Shown one piece after another: positions 30,001-47,000 of a stretch of DNA of 64,000 bases; positions within the stretch are counted from its first letter, which is position 1, and each line of letters opens with the position of its first letter. The notes beneath the pieces are model-generated. The model was not told the DNA's origin. It did not search any database and saw only the letters and a program-made list of their open reading frames with translations. Source of the stretch: Stigmatella ashevillena (GTDB taxonomy: Bacteria; Myxococcota; Myxococcia; Myxococcales; Myxococcaceae); NCBI RefSeq assembly GCF_028368975.1, contig NZ_JAQNDM010000002.1, positions 1,426,001 through 1,490,000 on the forward strand, in the 5' to 3' direction. Made by a program: the position numbers and the translations under genes.

Positions 30001-33000
30001 CACCCCAGGCAGTGAGCGAGTTCGTCTTCGGTGCCCCACTGGAGCTTGGCTCATCATCAGAGCAGGGGCGAGAGCTGCAACTGGCATGGCTCGGAGCGGC
30101 GAGCAAGCCTGGCCGTTTCCGTGTGTCCAGTCGCCGTGTCGGCGAGGGGTGGACGGTGCACGCGGGCGGCCGGGTGACAGCAGCAGCAGCGAGTACATCC
30201 GCCGAGCCGCTCGAGGCCGTACGCGGAAGACTCGCGCGCGGAGTCCCCAGCGCAGAGCTGTACCGTGCGATGGAGGCCAACGGCATCGTCAACGGGCCCA
30301 GCCTGCGTCCGATCGAAGAGCTGTTTATTGGAGAGGGCGAGGCACTGGCGCGCCTGGTGCTCTCCGAACGTGCCGCCCGTGCCACTCACGGATTGGCCAT
30401 CCATCCTGCCCTCTTCGACGGTGCGCTACAGGCTGTCGGCGCGGTCCTGGCTTCTTCGGTGAAGGGGGCAGGCGCGCCGCTGCCTGCCAAGATCGAGCAC
30501 ATGCTCGTGCAGACGTCGGCCGCCACGAGCGGCTGGAGCCACGTGCGCGTGCGGGCCCTCTCAGAAGGGCGATGGAGCGCCGACGTCACATTGTGGGACG
30601 ACGCCGGAACGCCGCTGGCGCTGGTCACGGGCCTGCACCTCGAGCGTCCAGCAGCGTCTCGCCAACAGGCGGCTGGCCTGTTTCGCCCGAGCTGGGAACA
30701 CGCTCCGTTACCGGAGCCCGAGACATTCGCGTCTCAGCCGCCGACCGAGCGCTGTCTGATTGTCGCCAGATCTGGCGCCTTTGGCCGTGCGCTCCGGGAT
30801 AGCCTGCTCTCACGGACGCAAGACGTGCGCCTGTATGAAGCCAACGGCCCGCTCGGTCCAGAGGAGGTATCTCAAGCCATCGGCGGCGACACGATCGCCT
30901 GGAGCGCCATCGTCTACGTGCCCCGCAGCGCCAGCGGGACACACGAGGCAGCGGCGGAGTTGCTGTCCGAGATCGCAGCAGATCTGCAGGCGCTGTCGCT
31001 CGCTGCCGCAGCGCTTGCCATTGTGCCCACGCTCTCCATCGTGACCGAAGCCACCGGAATCCAGGACGAGGCACGAGCGATCTCGACCTTGGCGGTCCTC
31101 CAGGCAGCCGCCGACGCTGTCGCCCGAGGCGTATCACCACTCCGCTGCACGCGGATCGCGTGGACACGGGGCGCGCCACTCGACGGCGTGGTCCGAGAAC
31201 TCCTGGAGCGGCCAGGCGAAGACGAGGTGGCATGGCGCCCTGATGGGCGCTACGTGGCCCGGTTGCGCCGTCCTCCATTGGAATTGCCCGTGGTCCATCA
31301 AGCGTACACGGGCGAGCCGTGCCGGTGGGTGGCTGGGAGAACCGGAGAGCTGGGTGGCCCATCGCTTCGCGCCGCCATCCGAAGGACGCCGGGTCCCGGC
31401 GAGGTCGAACTCCAGGTTCGCGCCGTCGGATTGCCTGCCCATGGCCTCGAGGAGGCACTCGCCGCGGATGGGGCCATGCCGGGTCTCGAATACTGCGGGA
31501 CGGTGGTGGCGCTCGGCCAAGGGGTCAGTCAGGCTGCCATCGGTGACGAGGTGCTCGGAATCGTGCGTGGCGGATTGGCCTCTCATGTCACCGCGCCAGC
31601 CGCCCATCTGCTGCGTCGGCCGGAGGCCCTCACCGCACCGCATGCGGCTGGCACCGCCCTCCCCTATGCAGCAGCCTGGTACGCGCTGCACGAAGCCGGA
31701 CGAATCGAGCGCGGCGAACGCGTCTTCATCCATGGAGCAGCCACCGGCATCGGCCTCGCTGCCGTGCATCTCGCGCTGCGGGCTGGGGCCGAGGTCCATG
31801 CCTCGGCTGCGCCGTCCCAGTTGGCGTCTCTGAGAGGCCTCGGCGTCACCAGCGTTGCCGACGCCAGTGCATCGGGACTTGTCGACGAAATTCTACGCGC
31901 CACCTCAGGGAGAGGGGCACACGTGGTGTGCAACACCCTCCCCGGCGCTGCGGGGGCTCTGGCCGCACTGCTCACCCGCGGCGGACGGCTCCTAGAGCTG
32001 GCACCACGCACCTCGAAGGTGACGCTCCTCGAGAACGAGGCATTCGAACAAGACCTCCACCACAGCCTCCTGCACCGCCGTCTCTCCTATCACTGCATCG
32101 ATTTGGCAGTGCTCGCGGAGGATCGGCCTGCCTCCTATCGTGCCGCGCTGGAGCAGGTTCTGGCACTGCTCGGACGCGGCGAACTCGCCCTCCTGCCCGT
32201 CCGCTCGTATGCCCTGGGCGAAGCCGCGCAGGCCCTGAACGCTCGGGCGAGCGGCGACGAGGCCGACAATCGGGTCCTCTCCTTCGAAGACAGCAGCACT
32301 GTGCACCTCTCGGTGCCCATGCCTCCTTGGACGGGGATCTCGCCCGAAGGCACCTATCTGCTCGGCGGAGATGGCTCGGCGATGAGTGCCCTGCTGGTGC
32401 GCTGGCTCGCCAAGGAGGGTGCGTCTCACATCGTCGTGGTCACGCCACCCGCTGATGACAACGATGGCCCATCCGCCGAACTCGCCCGGGCAATCCACGA
32501 AGCAGCGACCTCTGGACGACGGGTCGAGTGGAAGCGCCAGGCGAACCTCGCTCGCGAACACTGGGAACAGATTCTGCGGCCTGAAGACGGCGAGACTCCT
32601 CGCTGGAGAGGAGTCTTCTACGGCGCATCGCCGTCTGAGGGCCCCCTTGGCCTGGACTGGACGGAGAAGGTGATCCCAGCCCTTGAGCTTGCAGCGGCCA
32701 TGGGAGGCCTCTCGCTAGACAGCTTCGCACTCGTCAGTCCGCTCGGCACCCGTATTTGGAGCAACGAAGAGACGCTCGTGTCGGCCTTCTCCGCCATCGC
32801 GGAGGCGAGCTGCCGTGCTGGGCTTCCAGCGCTGGCACTGGCACTGGCGCCCTCTGGCACCGGCCCCAGTGACGATCGCGCTGCCCACGCCACTGAGCTG
32901 GCGCGCCTCCTGCGCGAAGCGCTCGCGACCCGCCAGTCGCAACTCGTCGCATTGCCAGCCCGGCTCGATGAGAGCTGGCTCGAGCGCGTACGCGCGCAAC

Positions 33001-33398
33001 AGCGCTTCGCCGAGCCGGTCGCTGAGCTGGCCACCTCGGCGGCACTGGCCTCGACGAAGAACGCCTTGCTCGCCATCAGCGATCCGCAAGTCCGGAGAGC
33101 CCACCTCGACGAGTTGCTGCGGACCCAACTGGCCGCAGTCCTCGGCATGGAGGCCTCACGGCTCCACGCGCAGACCCAGCTCCATGGGCTGGGGCTTGAT
33201 TCACTGATGGCGCTCGAGCTGCGCAAGCGGATCGAGCAAGCGCTGGGCGTTCGGCTGTCTGCCGCCCTCCTCTTGGCAGGAGGCGCGCTCGCCAAACTTG
33301 TCGATCACCTCGTCGAGCTCTGGGAGGGGTCCGAAGGATCGCCCGCCGTCCCGAGCGGAGACGGCAACCACAACGCGGAGGTGAAGTCTCATGCCTGA
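27042..33398 (+). CDS. Type I PKS-C: KS-AT-DH-ER(dead)-KR(dead)-ACP
   Basis: A protein of 2118 residues, ATG six bases after PKS-B. It opens with a docking helix (6-34). KS has DTACSSS (Cys210) and HGTGT. AT has GHSMGE (Ser658) and VASH, methylmalonyl-like. DH is complete by motif: HSVSGSPLVP (His959) and FDGALQ (Asp1126). ER (about 1420-1720) keeps the NADPH loop HGAATGIG but has lost the LNFxDV/YPG catalytic stretch (now LPAHGLEEAL), and LNSLSGE reads CNTLPGA. KR (about 1745-1960) has a broken nucleotide loop GGDGSAMS and no recognisable Ser/Tyr active site. ACP has GLDSL (Ser2054). With no ketoreduction the good DH has no substrate, so the module should leave a beta-keto group, as module 2 of PKS-B does. 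It has the full length of a fully reducing module, so this looks like decay of one rather than a simple condensing module. Confidence 0.95.
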   Translation: MSTPDTVETRKALLRQALSKIEGLEQRLSRAEQSRDAPIAVVGVACRFPGDATTPERYWQNLAAGRDAVSEVPPDRWDNAAWFDPDPEVSGKTSSRHGGFLGTIDQFDAPFFGIAPRDARSMDPQQRLVLECVWEAFERAGIPPASQAGSRTGVFVGIAATDYGWLIQDSKGATALDAYFLTGVAPSFISGRTAHVFGFEGPAVSIDTACSSSLVAVHLACSSLRLGETDTAVAAGANLLLAPMSQVMMSKVGVLSASGRCRAFDATADGFVRGEGIGVVVLKRLADAVAAGDPVLAVIRGTAVNQDGATNGLTVPSKKAQERVIRSALDNARMTPHDVTYVEAHGTGTALGDPIELRALGDVYGKDRPQDRPLYVGSVKTNFGHTEAAAGIAAFIKVILALGNEGIPPHLHFQRPSPHVDWSRLGIQIPTVMVPWGTSRRVAGVSAFGASGTNAHVIVEAPPVREGTAETAQAPDSLRAELVVVSARSDTAVSELAQAFVGHLENEPTVPLAELAASAAGSRSHHEHRIAAVAESPGELATVLSDLARATPRAEGAQGRADPDARPRIAFVFPGQGSQWAGMGRELLAQEPVFRSAVERCAEAFSPHVDWSLISVLNGGAEADRIDIVQPALFAMSVGLAALWRSWGIVPDAVIGHSMGEVAAAHVAGALSLEDAARIICRRSRLLRTVSGQGAMAVVELGVEKAQARLQSRAALLSVAVHNGPHSTVIAGETAALEALLRELEAESVFCRRVHVDVASHSPQMDALRAPLLAELAGLAPRPGTTPIYSTVTQQVLAGGELDAPYWARNLRDPVQFAPMIDRLLGDGHTVFVEISPHPILLPILEESLARKGGGASAVGSLRRERSARRMLLQALGELYVRGAPVQFSALYPKPRRLRLPTYPFQRERYWITPGTRREHRAEATGGLLGVGIESSVASRTAIWQRWWSSDNAGFLGEHSVSGSPLVPSTLYPLLAAEAARRAGAVAPQAVSEFVFGAPLELGSSSEQGRELQLAWLGAASKPGRFRVSSRRVGEGWTVHAGGRVTAAAASTSAEPLEAVRGRLARGVPSAELYRAMEANGIVNGPSLRPIEELFIGEGEALARLVLSERAARATHGLAIHPALFDGALQAVGAVLASSVKGAGAPLPAKIEHMLVQTSAATSGWSHVRVRALSEGRWSADVTLWDDAGTPLALVTGLHLERPAASRQQAAGLFRPSWEHAPLPEPETFASQPPTERCLIVARSGAFGRALRDSLLSRTQDVRLYEANGPLGPEEVSQAIGGDTIAWSAIVYVPRSASGTHEAAAELLSEIAADLQALSLAAAALAIVPTLSIVTEATGIQDEARAISTLAVLQAAADAVARGVSPLRCTRIAWTRGAPLDGVVRELLERPGEDEVAWRPDGRYVARLRRPPLELPVVHQAYTGEPCRWVAGRTGELGGPSLRAAIRRTPGPGEVELQVRAVGLPAHGLEEALAADGAMPGLEYCGTVVALGQGVSQAAIGDEVLGIVRGGLASHVTAPAAHLLRRPEALTAPHAAGTALPYAAAWYALHEAGRIERGERVFIHGAATGIGLAAVHLALRAGAEVHASAAPSQLASLRGLGVTSVADASASGLVDEILRATSGRGAHVVCNTLPGAAGALAALLTRGGRLLELAPRTSKVTLLENEAFEQDLHHSLLHRRLSYHCIDLAVLAEDRPASYRAALEQVLALLGRGELALLPVRSYALGEAAQALNARASGDEADNRVLSFEDSSTVHLSVPMPPWTGISPEGTYLLGGDGSAMSALLVRWLAKEGASHIVVVTPPADDNDGPSAELARAIHEAATSGRRVEWKRQANLAREHWEQILRPEDGETPRWRGVFYGASPSEGPLGLDWTEKVIPALELAAAMGGLSLDSFALVSPLGTRIWSNEETLVSAFSAIAEASCRAGLPALALALAPSGTGPSDDRAAHATELARLLREALATRQSQLVALPARLDESWLERVRAQQRFAEPVAELATSAALASTKNALLAISDPQVRRAHLDELLRTQLAAVLGMEASRLHAQTQLHGLGLDSLMALELRKRIEQALGVRLSAALLLAGGALAKLVDHLVELWEGSEGSPAVPSGDGNHNAEVKSHA
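33377..33384 (+). promoter_or_regulatory. Strong ribosome binding site for the P450 inside the PKS-C end
   Basis: GGAGGTGA lies 6 bases before the P450 ATG at 33391, within the last codons of PKS-C. It marks the overlapping start as real and would let the P450 be translated well relative to the synthases. Confidence 0.7.
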
Positions 33399-34787
33399 AG
33401 TCGCTGAAATGAAGTCTGCCAAGGAAGGCTTTCCAGAGGGTCCATCGAGCGCATTCTGGACCTCGGTGCGCTATGCGCGCGATCCGGTGGGCCTCTATCG
33501 AGCGCTTACCAAGTACGGCGACGGTCACACCGTCACGATGCCGCTGCTGCTGGGGCCCATCGTGGGAGCGGTCAGCCCACAAGCCGCCAAGGACATCTTG
33601 ACCGCCGATACGGCGTCGCTCGACATCTTCGGCCCGGAGGCGCTGGCCATGGTCTTCCGGCCGCGTTCCCTCGTCATGCTGTCGGGTGAGCAGCACGCGC
33701 GTGAGCGCAAGCTCTTGATGCCGGCGTTCAACCGGGCAGATGCCGTCCGCGCCTATGCCGTGACGATGCAGGAGACGGCGCTCCAGTACGCGAGCGAGAT
33801 CGCCGTGGGCAAGCCGTTCGTCATGCAGAAGCTCGCCCAGCGGATCCTGCTCCAGGTAGTCATCCGCGATGTGTTTGGCGTGACGGAGCCCGCCGAGCAG
33901 ACGGAGCTCAAGCAGCGCGTTCGCGAACTCTTCGAGGCGTCGTCGCCTGCCCTCATCTTCTTCCCGGGACTCCGCCATCGCTTCGGCGGGATTGGCCCGT
34001 ACGCCAACTGGCAGCGCGCCGACGCGCGGCTGACTCGGCTCATCCACGACCTCATCGCCCGGCGCCGCGCCGCGCCCCCTGGCTCCAAGGTGGACGTCCT
34101 CAGTCTCCTGCTCACGGCGCGCTACGAAGACGGCAGCGTGCCCAGCGATGAGGTCGTCCACGACGAGCTGATGGCGCTGTTCTTCGCCGGGCACGCGGCA
34201 ACGGCGACAACCATCTCCTGGGTGTTTCACTGGCTGCACCGATATCCGGAGACGCTGGCCAAGCTGCGCCAGGAGCTGGCCACCCTGCCTCAAGACACCG
34301 AGCCGATGAGCTACATGAAGCTTCCGTACCTCGAGGCGGTGTGCAACGAAACCCTGCGCATCTACCCGCCCGTGGCAGATCTGTACCGCAAGCTCCGGGT
34401 TCCACTCCGTATCGGATCGAACACCGTCCCGGCGGGGACTGGCGTCGCGGTGTTCACGACGATCATTCATGCGCGGGAAGATCTCTTTCCAGAGCCGATG
34501 CGATTTCGCCCCGAGCGTTTCGCCGAGCGAAACTTCACCCCCTTCGAGTTCCTGCCGTACGGAGCGGGCGCACGGCGGTGCATCGGAGCCGCCTTCGCCC
34601 ATCAAGCGCTGAAAATCGTGGTTGCGTCGATCTTGCGCCAATGGGAACTCAGTCTGGAGACGCAGGACGAGCCGGCGGTGCGCCAGGGTGTGGGTGTGGG
34701 ACCCAAGCACGGAGTGCGGATGCGCATCCTCCGCAACGCGACCGAGGCGCGGGCGCCGGGCGCCGCAGGATCGAGCACGGTGCTGTC

Positions 34788-34791
<4 letters not shown>
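33391..34791 (+). CDS. Cytochrome P450 monooxygenase
   Basis: A soluble bacterial P450 of 466 residues that presumably hydroxylates or further oxidises the polyketide. The start overlaps the PKS-C stop by 8 bases, and its own TGA overlaps the PKS-D ATG (ATGA), so all three are translationally coupled. Visible motifs are the K-helix ExxR (NETLRIYPP), the PERF-type RPERF, and the haem loop [13 protein letters not shown] with Cys397 as thiolate ligand. The I-helix normally reads AGHETT; here it is AGHAAT, so Ala269 and Ala270 stand where the Glu and Thr that help split oxygen usually sit, with Thr271 one place later. This may be tolerated through substrate assistance, as is known for EryF, which lacks the Thr. 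No redox partner gene is seen in the window. Regiochemistry cannot be told from sequence. Confidence 0.93.
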
Positions 34792-42911
<8,120 letters not shown>

Positions 42912-42934
42912 GCAGCATGATCGAGGGCAATCCC

Positions 42935-44437
42935 ATGGAAAAGAAGACTCCCATCGTGATCGTGGGCGCTGGACCTTGCGGCCTCGCGGCGGCCTGCGGA
43001 CTCCGGCGCCGTGGCATCGAGGCGACCGTATTGGACTCCTCGGCTGAGCCGGGCAGCGGCTCGCGGGCCATCCTCTTGTGGCCGCCGGTGCTCGATGTGC
43101 TCGACGAGCTGGGCCTGCTGCCCGAGGCCGAGAAGCACGGCTATCGTCCTCGCGCGCTGTGCTACCACACCAGCCGCAAGCGGACGATCCGCTTGCCGCT
43201 CGACAAGGTGGACGGCCCGCTGGTGCTCCGCCAAGACCGCACCAGCCGGCTGCTCGAGGCGGCGTTGGAGAAGCTGGGTGGCCGCGTCGAGCGGCCGGTT
43301 CGCGTCACCGAGGTTGTCGCCGGAGACGATGCGGTACGGGTCAAGGCCGAAGGCCCTGGCGGGGCCTCGCTGTCCTACGCGGCTGACTGGCTGATCGGCG
43401 CCGATGGGGCGCACAGCACCGTCCGCAAGCTGCTGGGGATCGAGTTTGTTGGCACGGAGTTCTCGCGCTCGTTCGCGCTCGCCGAGGGACAGGTTGAGGG
43501 CGAGTTCGATCGCGAGGATGCCCACTATTACGTTACGCCCGCTGGCGTGCTCGTGGTGATCGCCCTGCCCGGCGGAGAGGTCCGGCTCAGCGGAGCCCTC
43601 GACGAGGGCGAGCAACTCAGCCTCGAAGCGGTGCAGCGCCTGCTCGACCGGCGCGGCCCAGGGCATCTGCGCGTCTCAAACCCGAGCGTGCTCACCACCT
43701 TCAGCGCCCCGCATCGAGTCGCCTCGACGATGCGCATTGGCCGTTGTTTCCTGGCTGGCGACGCCGCCCATGTGCATTCCCCGGCCGGAGGCCAGGGTCT
43801 CTCCCTCGGAATGCAGGACGTTCGCAATCTGGTGTGGAAGCTTGCTGGCGTGATCGACGGCCGGTTGGCTCCAGCGATCCTCGACAGCTACGATCTCGAG
43901 CGAAGGGCAGCGGCACAGCAAGTGGTGAAGTCCATCCACCAGCTGACCCGCCAGACCTTGTTCCCGCCAATGGCACTGCGCGTCCGCAACGCCGTGCTGA
44001 ACCTCCTCCATCGCGCAGGGCGCTTGCAGAACATCTTGGTGCCGTCCCTGGCCGGACGGCAGATTCACTATCCGGATGTGCTCTTCGGGGAGCCGCTATC
44101 ACCCGGGCCCAGCAAGCAGAGGCGGCGCGCCGACGCCCTGCCGACCGCGGGAATGCAGGCCCCGGCTTGGGCTCCGAAAGATGCTGGCAAGAACCTGGAC
44201 GGCTTCCGCTTGATCACCGCAGGACCCAGAGACAGCGCGCTGGCGCAACGCGCCGGTCAACTTGCCGAGGGTCGGCCCTCGATCGCCGAATACCACCACC
44301 TTGCCGAGGCCAAAGAGGGCTTTTTGCTGCTCCGCCCGGACGGCTACGTGGCCGCCAGTGGGCAGGCCGCTCCGCAGCTCGATCAAGCATGGCAGCGGTT
44401 GGAGCGCATCGTGCAGCAGCCCAAGGCGGTGGGCTGA
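42935..44437 (+). CDS. FAD-dependent aromatic-hydroxylase-type monooxygenase
   Basis: A class A flavoprotein monooxygenase (PHBH/phenol hydroxylase-like) of about 500 residues, last gene of the rightward operon. Seen are the FAD dinucleotide fold [13 protein letters not shown] at the N terminus, the DG motif [12 protein letters not shown], and the GD motif [18 protein letters not shown] that binds the ribityl chain. A C-terminal thioredoxin-like region ends in DGYVAASG, typical of the longer members. Two starts are possible: ATG 42917 and ATG 42935. GAGGG seven bases before the second favours it, giving [11 protein letters not shown]. It probably hydroxylates or oxidises the polyketide after or during assembly; a Baeyer-Villiger reaction is possible for this class but not shown by sequence. 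A weak hairpin (44430-44446) overlaps the stop and lacks a T-run. Confidence 0.92.
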   Translation: MEKKTPIVIVGAGPCGLAAACGLRRRGIEATVLDSSAEPGSGSRAILLWPPVLDVLDELGLLPEAEKHGYRPRALCYHTSRKRTIRLPLDKVDGPLVLRQDRTSRLLEAALEKLGGRVERPVRVTEVVAGDDAVRVKAEGPGGASLSYAADWLIGADGAHSTVRKLLGIEFVGTEFSRSFALAEGQVEGEFDREDAHYYVTPAGVLVVIALPGGEVRLSGALDEGEQLSLEAVQRLLDRRGPGHLRVSNPSVLTTFSAPHRVASTMRIGRCFLAGDAAHVHSPAGGQGLSLGMQDVRNLVWKLAGVIDGRLAPAILDSYDLERRAAAQQVVKSIHQLTRQTLFPPMALRVRNAVLNLLHRAGRLQNILVPSLAGRQIHYPDVLFGEPLSPGPSKQRRRADALPTAGMQAPAWAPKDAGKNLDGFRLITAGPRDSALAQRAGQLAEGRPSIAEYHHLAEAKEGFLLLRPDGYVAASGQAAPQLDQAWQRLERIVQQPKAVG

Positions 44438-44530
44438 GCAAGCCCAACGGTGGAGGGTGTACGCAAAGGCTTTCGGCGGTAACCCCGCCCGCGTCTCTCT
44501 TCGTTGGGGAATCAGACGGCTCCTGGATCC

Positions 44531-45439
44531 ATGAACGAGCACTACCCCAGGGTCCGGATCTTCGCGAGCCACGGTGCCCCCATTCTTCGTGAGGGCATCA
44601 CGATCTGCTTCTACATGCGCCGTTCCCACCACGAGGTCGCGCGTGCCGTACAGCAATCGATGGATGCCTACTTGCGCACAGTGGGACCCCACACCCTGGC
44701 ATGGTACACGGGCCAGGATGACTGGCAGATGTTGGACGCCCACAGTTGGGACAGTCTCCGGCACAAGTTCCTCGAGAAACCTTGGCCCTGCCTTGAATTG
44801 AAAGATGACCCTGCAGGCGTTCATGGATTCGGGATGGAGTACTACGGCAAGTGGTTTGAGGACCCCCGTGGACTTCAAGAACCGGACATGGTGTCCGCCC
44901 TTGGTTTTTGGCTACCCACGGAGTTCCTGGAAGCGCAAGGGCCCGTTGCCGTGCGCAACTTGGCCCTGGAGTTGGCCGATCCTCTGCCCTTCTGCTCGGG
45001 CCACGCGGGCCTTTCTTTCCATGCTGTGCATGGCTATCGAGAGACTGAAGAGAAGCTCAGTCAATTGTGCCTGCGCTACCCAGGCATGGATGTGACCCTG
45101 CTTCGAACTCTGTCCTGGAAGCTCGGGGCGCGAGTCAAAGGGCCTGCTTGGCTCACATTTCTTGGACAGCCTGCCCTCGGCGAAGTGAGGGGGATCGATG
45201 GATTACGCGCTCGCCTCTTCTCCCCGAGCACCACTGTCCAGCAGTTGCAGGAAGAACGGGCCATCGTCACTCTCGGCCCATGGCCCAAAGCAGGAGACAC
45301 CGAGGCAGGAGACCACCTTCCCGCGTACCGAGAACTGGCGTCCGTGCTGGAACCTGCCCTGTACCGGTCATCCGAGCCCTGGTCGCCTTACTTTCCCAAG
45401 GATACCTGGCAGCGATGGGAACGGCGTTTCGTAGATTGA
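44531..45439 (+). CDS. DUF3396 (type VI immunity-like) protein
   Basis: A protein of about 302 residues that I recognise as DUF3396, a family in which some members are immunity proteins for type VI secretion nuclease effectors and many myxobacterial copies are of unknown use. Seen are an N-terminal FYMRRSHHEVA stretch, a central GFWLPTEFLEA block, a SFHAVHGY segment and the C-terminal WLTFLGQPALG plus VTLGPWPKAGD. No signal peptide or membrane segment is visible, so it should be cytoplasmic. The ATG at 44531 is preferred over an upstream in-frame TTG (44504) because neither has a good ribosome site and ATG is commoner. It lies about 95 bases after the monooxygenase but looks unrelated to polyketide synthesis. 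No toxin-like neighbour is present. A broken second copy lies at 46598-46999. Confidence 0.75.
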   Translation: MNEHYPRVRIFASHGAPILREGITICFYMRRSHHEVARAVQQSMDAYLRTVGPHTLAWYTGQDDWQMLDAHSWDSLRHKFLEKPWPCLELKDDPAGVHGFGMEYYGKWFEDPRGLQEPDMVSALGFWLPTEFLEAQGPVAVRNLALELADPLPFCSGHAGLSFHAVHGYRETEEKLSQLCLRYPGMDVTLLRTLSWKLGARVKGPAWLTFLGQPALGEVRGIDGLRARLFSPSTTVQQLQEERAIVTLGPWPKAGDTEAGDHLPAYRELASVLEPALYRSSEPWSPYFPKDTWQRWERRFVD

Positions 45440-45446
45440 AAACAAA

Positions 45447-45465
45447 AATTGGGCTTGCCCCAATT
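45447..45465. terminator. Intrinsic terminator between convergent genes
   Basis: AATTGGG and CCCAATT form a perfect 7-bp stem around the loop CTTGC. Read leftward the stem is followed by TTTTGTTTT, so it is a normal Rho-independent terminator for the minus-strand gene at 45475-46371. It lies 8 bases after the DUF3396 stop and may also slow rightward transcription. Confidence 0.75.
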
Positions 45466-45474
45466 GACGGTGGC

Positions 45475-46371
45475 TCACCAATCTGGATGGCAAGCGAAGG
45501 GCGAGTCCGGCCAGAGTCGTCGGCACCGCAACCCTTCATCGCATACAACGGGGCCTTGGGGATTGCAGCTTGGCAAGCACTGCCCGACGTCGCAGACTTT
45601 CTCTGAGCCGCAAGCAGGAGAGCTTTGGCCGCACCGTTCGATGCACTCCATCCATACCTTGCCAGGGTGCGTCGGCGCCGTGAGAGCCCTACACGCTTGG
45701 CCTTCGGGGCAAGGAAATTCCTGGCAGTTGTGGCCATACACCCGTGCACATACCGAGGCTCCTTCCGCAAACCCAACACAATGCTGGCCTTCGGGGCATT
45801 CCCGCCCCGAGCACGTAGGCAGGCAAATAGGCTCAGGCGCTGTATCCGCGCAGAGAAAACCCTCGGGGCAACCTACCGCCTGCGCGCCCAAGCGGCACGG
45901 TCGACCACACCAATGATAGTTATTGCCACTACACACCAGTCCGGCTGCGCAGGCGTGCCCTCTATCTTGCGGTGCGGGATCGCAATACTCCCCTTCTTGT
46001 CGCACGCCTATGGGAACGCAGATGCGTACCCGCAGCCCCTTCTCTTTCGTGGCGAGAGCGCGACAGACGTGCTCTTCCGGGCACTGCGCATCCATCATGC
46101 ACTGGCTGTCTGTGCAATATGATTGGTTGTACCGGGCCTCAAACAAGCAAGCCAGCGGAGGTTCACACTCGGCACCTGACCCACACTCATGCCGATATGT
46201 CATCAACCGCATCCGCTGCTCGTTATCGAGCATGGGGCTGGTGTGCACCCCGAGTGTCGCATCTGCTGGCACCTCCGACCTCAGCAACCCCCCGAGCACC
46301 AGGACGAGCGGTAGTGGCAGCAACACGCCGACGCAGACAACCGCGACTTTGCGCCAGCTCACCCTCTGCAC
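45475..46371 (-). CDS. Membrane-anchored Cys-rich extracytoplasmic protein, function unknown
   Basis: I do not recognise a named family. The 298-residue product begins with a basic stretch and one hydrophobic segment (about 9-30, VAVVCVGVLLPLPLVLVLGG), a signal anchor or uncleaved signal peptide. The rest carries 32 Cys, an even number, in spaced repeats of the form C-PEG-x-x-C (CPEGFLC, CPEGQHC, CPEGQAC), which suggests a stack of small disulfide-bonded modules like those common in secreted myxobacterial proteins. It must therefore fold outside the cytoplasm. The start is GTG 46371; a second GTG four codons later is possible. It is convergent with the DUF3396 gene and ends at a good terminator. 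Adhesive or scaffold use is only a guess. Confidence 0.7.
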   Translation of the reverse strand: MQRVSWRKVAVVCVGVLLPLPLVLVLGGLLRSEVPADATLGVHTSPMLDNEQRMRLMTYRHECGSGAECEPPLACLFEARYNQSYCTDSQCMMDAQCPEEHVCRALATKEKGLRVRICVPIGVRQEGEYCDPAPQDRGHACAAGLVCSGNNYHWCGRPCRLGAQAVGCPEGFLCADTAPEPICLPTCSGRECPEGQHCVGFAEGASVCARVYGHNCQEFPCPEGQACRALTAPTHPGKVWMECIERCGQSSPACGSEKVCDVGQCLPSCNPQGPVVCDEGLRCRRLWPDSPFACHPDW

Positions 46372-46597
46372 TTACGGCACTGCTCCTTGTCTGCACTGAC
46401 GGCAGTCGTCCGAATTCTTCTTGCTAGGTCCACAAACCGCCTCAATTCGCTCATTCGAGCAGCGCCTGATGACGAGGTCCTGCGTATCCTTGTGGACGGC
46501 CTTGTTCACGCGTCCGTCCTTTCCGAATCATGGGGAATGGAACTACTCGCTCTCTCCGAGACGGCAAGCGAGCGCTCGGCAGGTGAAATGATTACAG

Positions 46598-46999
46598 TTA
46601 TTTTGCGACAGCCCCTGACTGACAGAGCCGCAGCAGCCAGCGGCGGATGTTGTCCTTGTCCAGGGAGATCCACCCGGTGCGCTCCTCGTACAGGAAGGGC
46701 TCGAGCAGATGCGCCAAGGCACGGTACTGCGGCACATGCGTCTGCTTCGCTGTGTCGATGGCATCCGGCCACTTTCCCAGGGTGATGAGCAGGCGTTCAC
46801 CATGCATGGGTTGGAACGACACTTCCGGGAACACGAGTTTCTGACGCAGGTCCTCTTGGCCGCCAAGCTGACCGAGCAACGGCTGGCCCAAGAACGTCAG
46901 CCAGTATGCGCCTCGCGCTCGGGTGCCGATGACCCGGCTCGTTTCATCGAGCCGATAGAGATCCATCCCTAATGGACTGTCCGCGAAGTCATTCGACAT
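46598..46999 (-). pseudogene. Truncated DUF3396 gene, C-terminal part only
   Basis: The 133 codons read from an ATG at 46999 match the last third of the intact DUF3396 protein at 44531-45439. Shared points include AYWLTFLGQPLLG against AWLTFLGQPALG, then LLITLGKWPDA against VTLGPWPKA, and the closing ALAHLLEPFLY against LASVLEPALY. The N-terminal two thirds are missing; the upstream minus-strand sequence is open but unrelated. It lies in the opposite direction to the intact copy, so this is not a simple tandem duplicate. A short stand-alone protein cannot be excluded, but a remnant is more likely. Confidence 0.65.
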
Positions 47000-47000
47000 A

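Noticed and set aside
34341-34787. Upstream in-frame extension of PKS-D overlapping the P450
   Set aside because: It would overlap the P450 haem region in another frame and has no PKS content; the ATGA overlap at 34788 begins directly with an ACP.
44430-44446. Hairpin TGGGCT/AGCCCA at the monooxygenase stop
   Set aside because: The stem is only six pairs with no following T-run, so it is not convincing as an intrinsic terminator.
46387-46620. Open plus-strand stretch with a helical-looking product
   Set aside because: It has plausible residue use but no recognisable family or ribosome site, and overlaps the DUF3396 remnant at its 3' end; not enough to call a gene.
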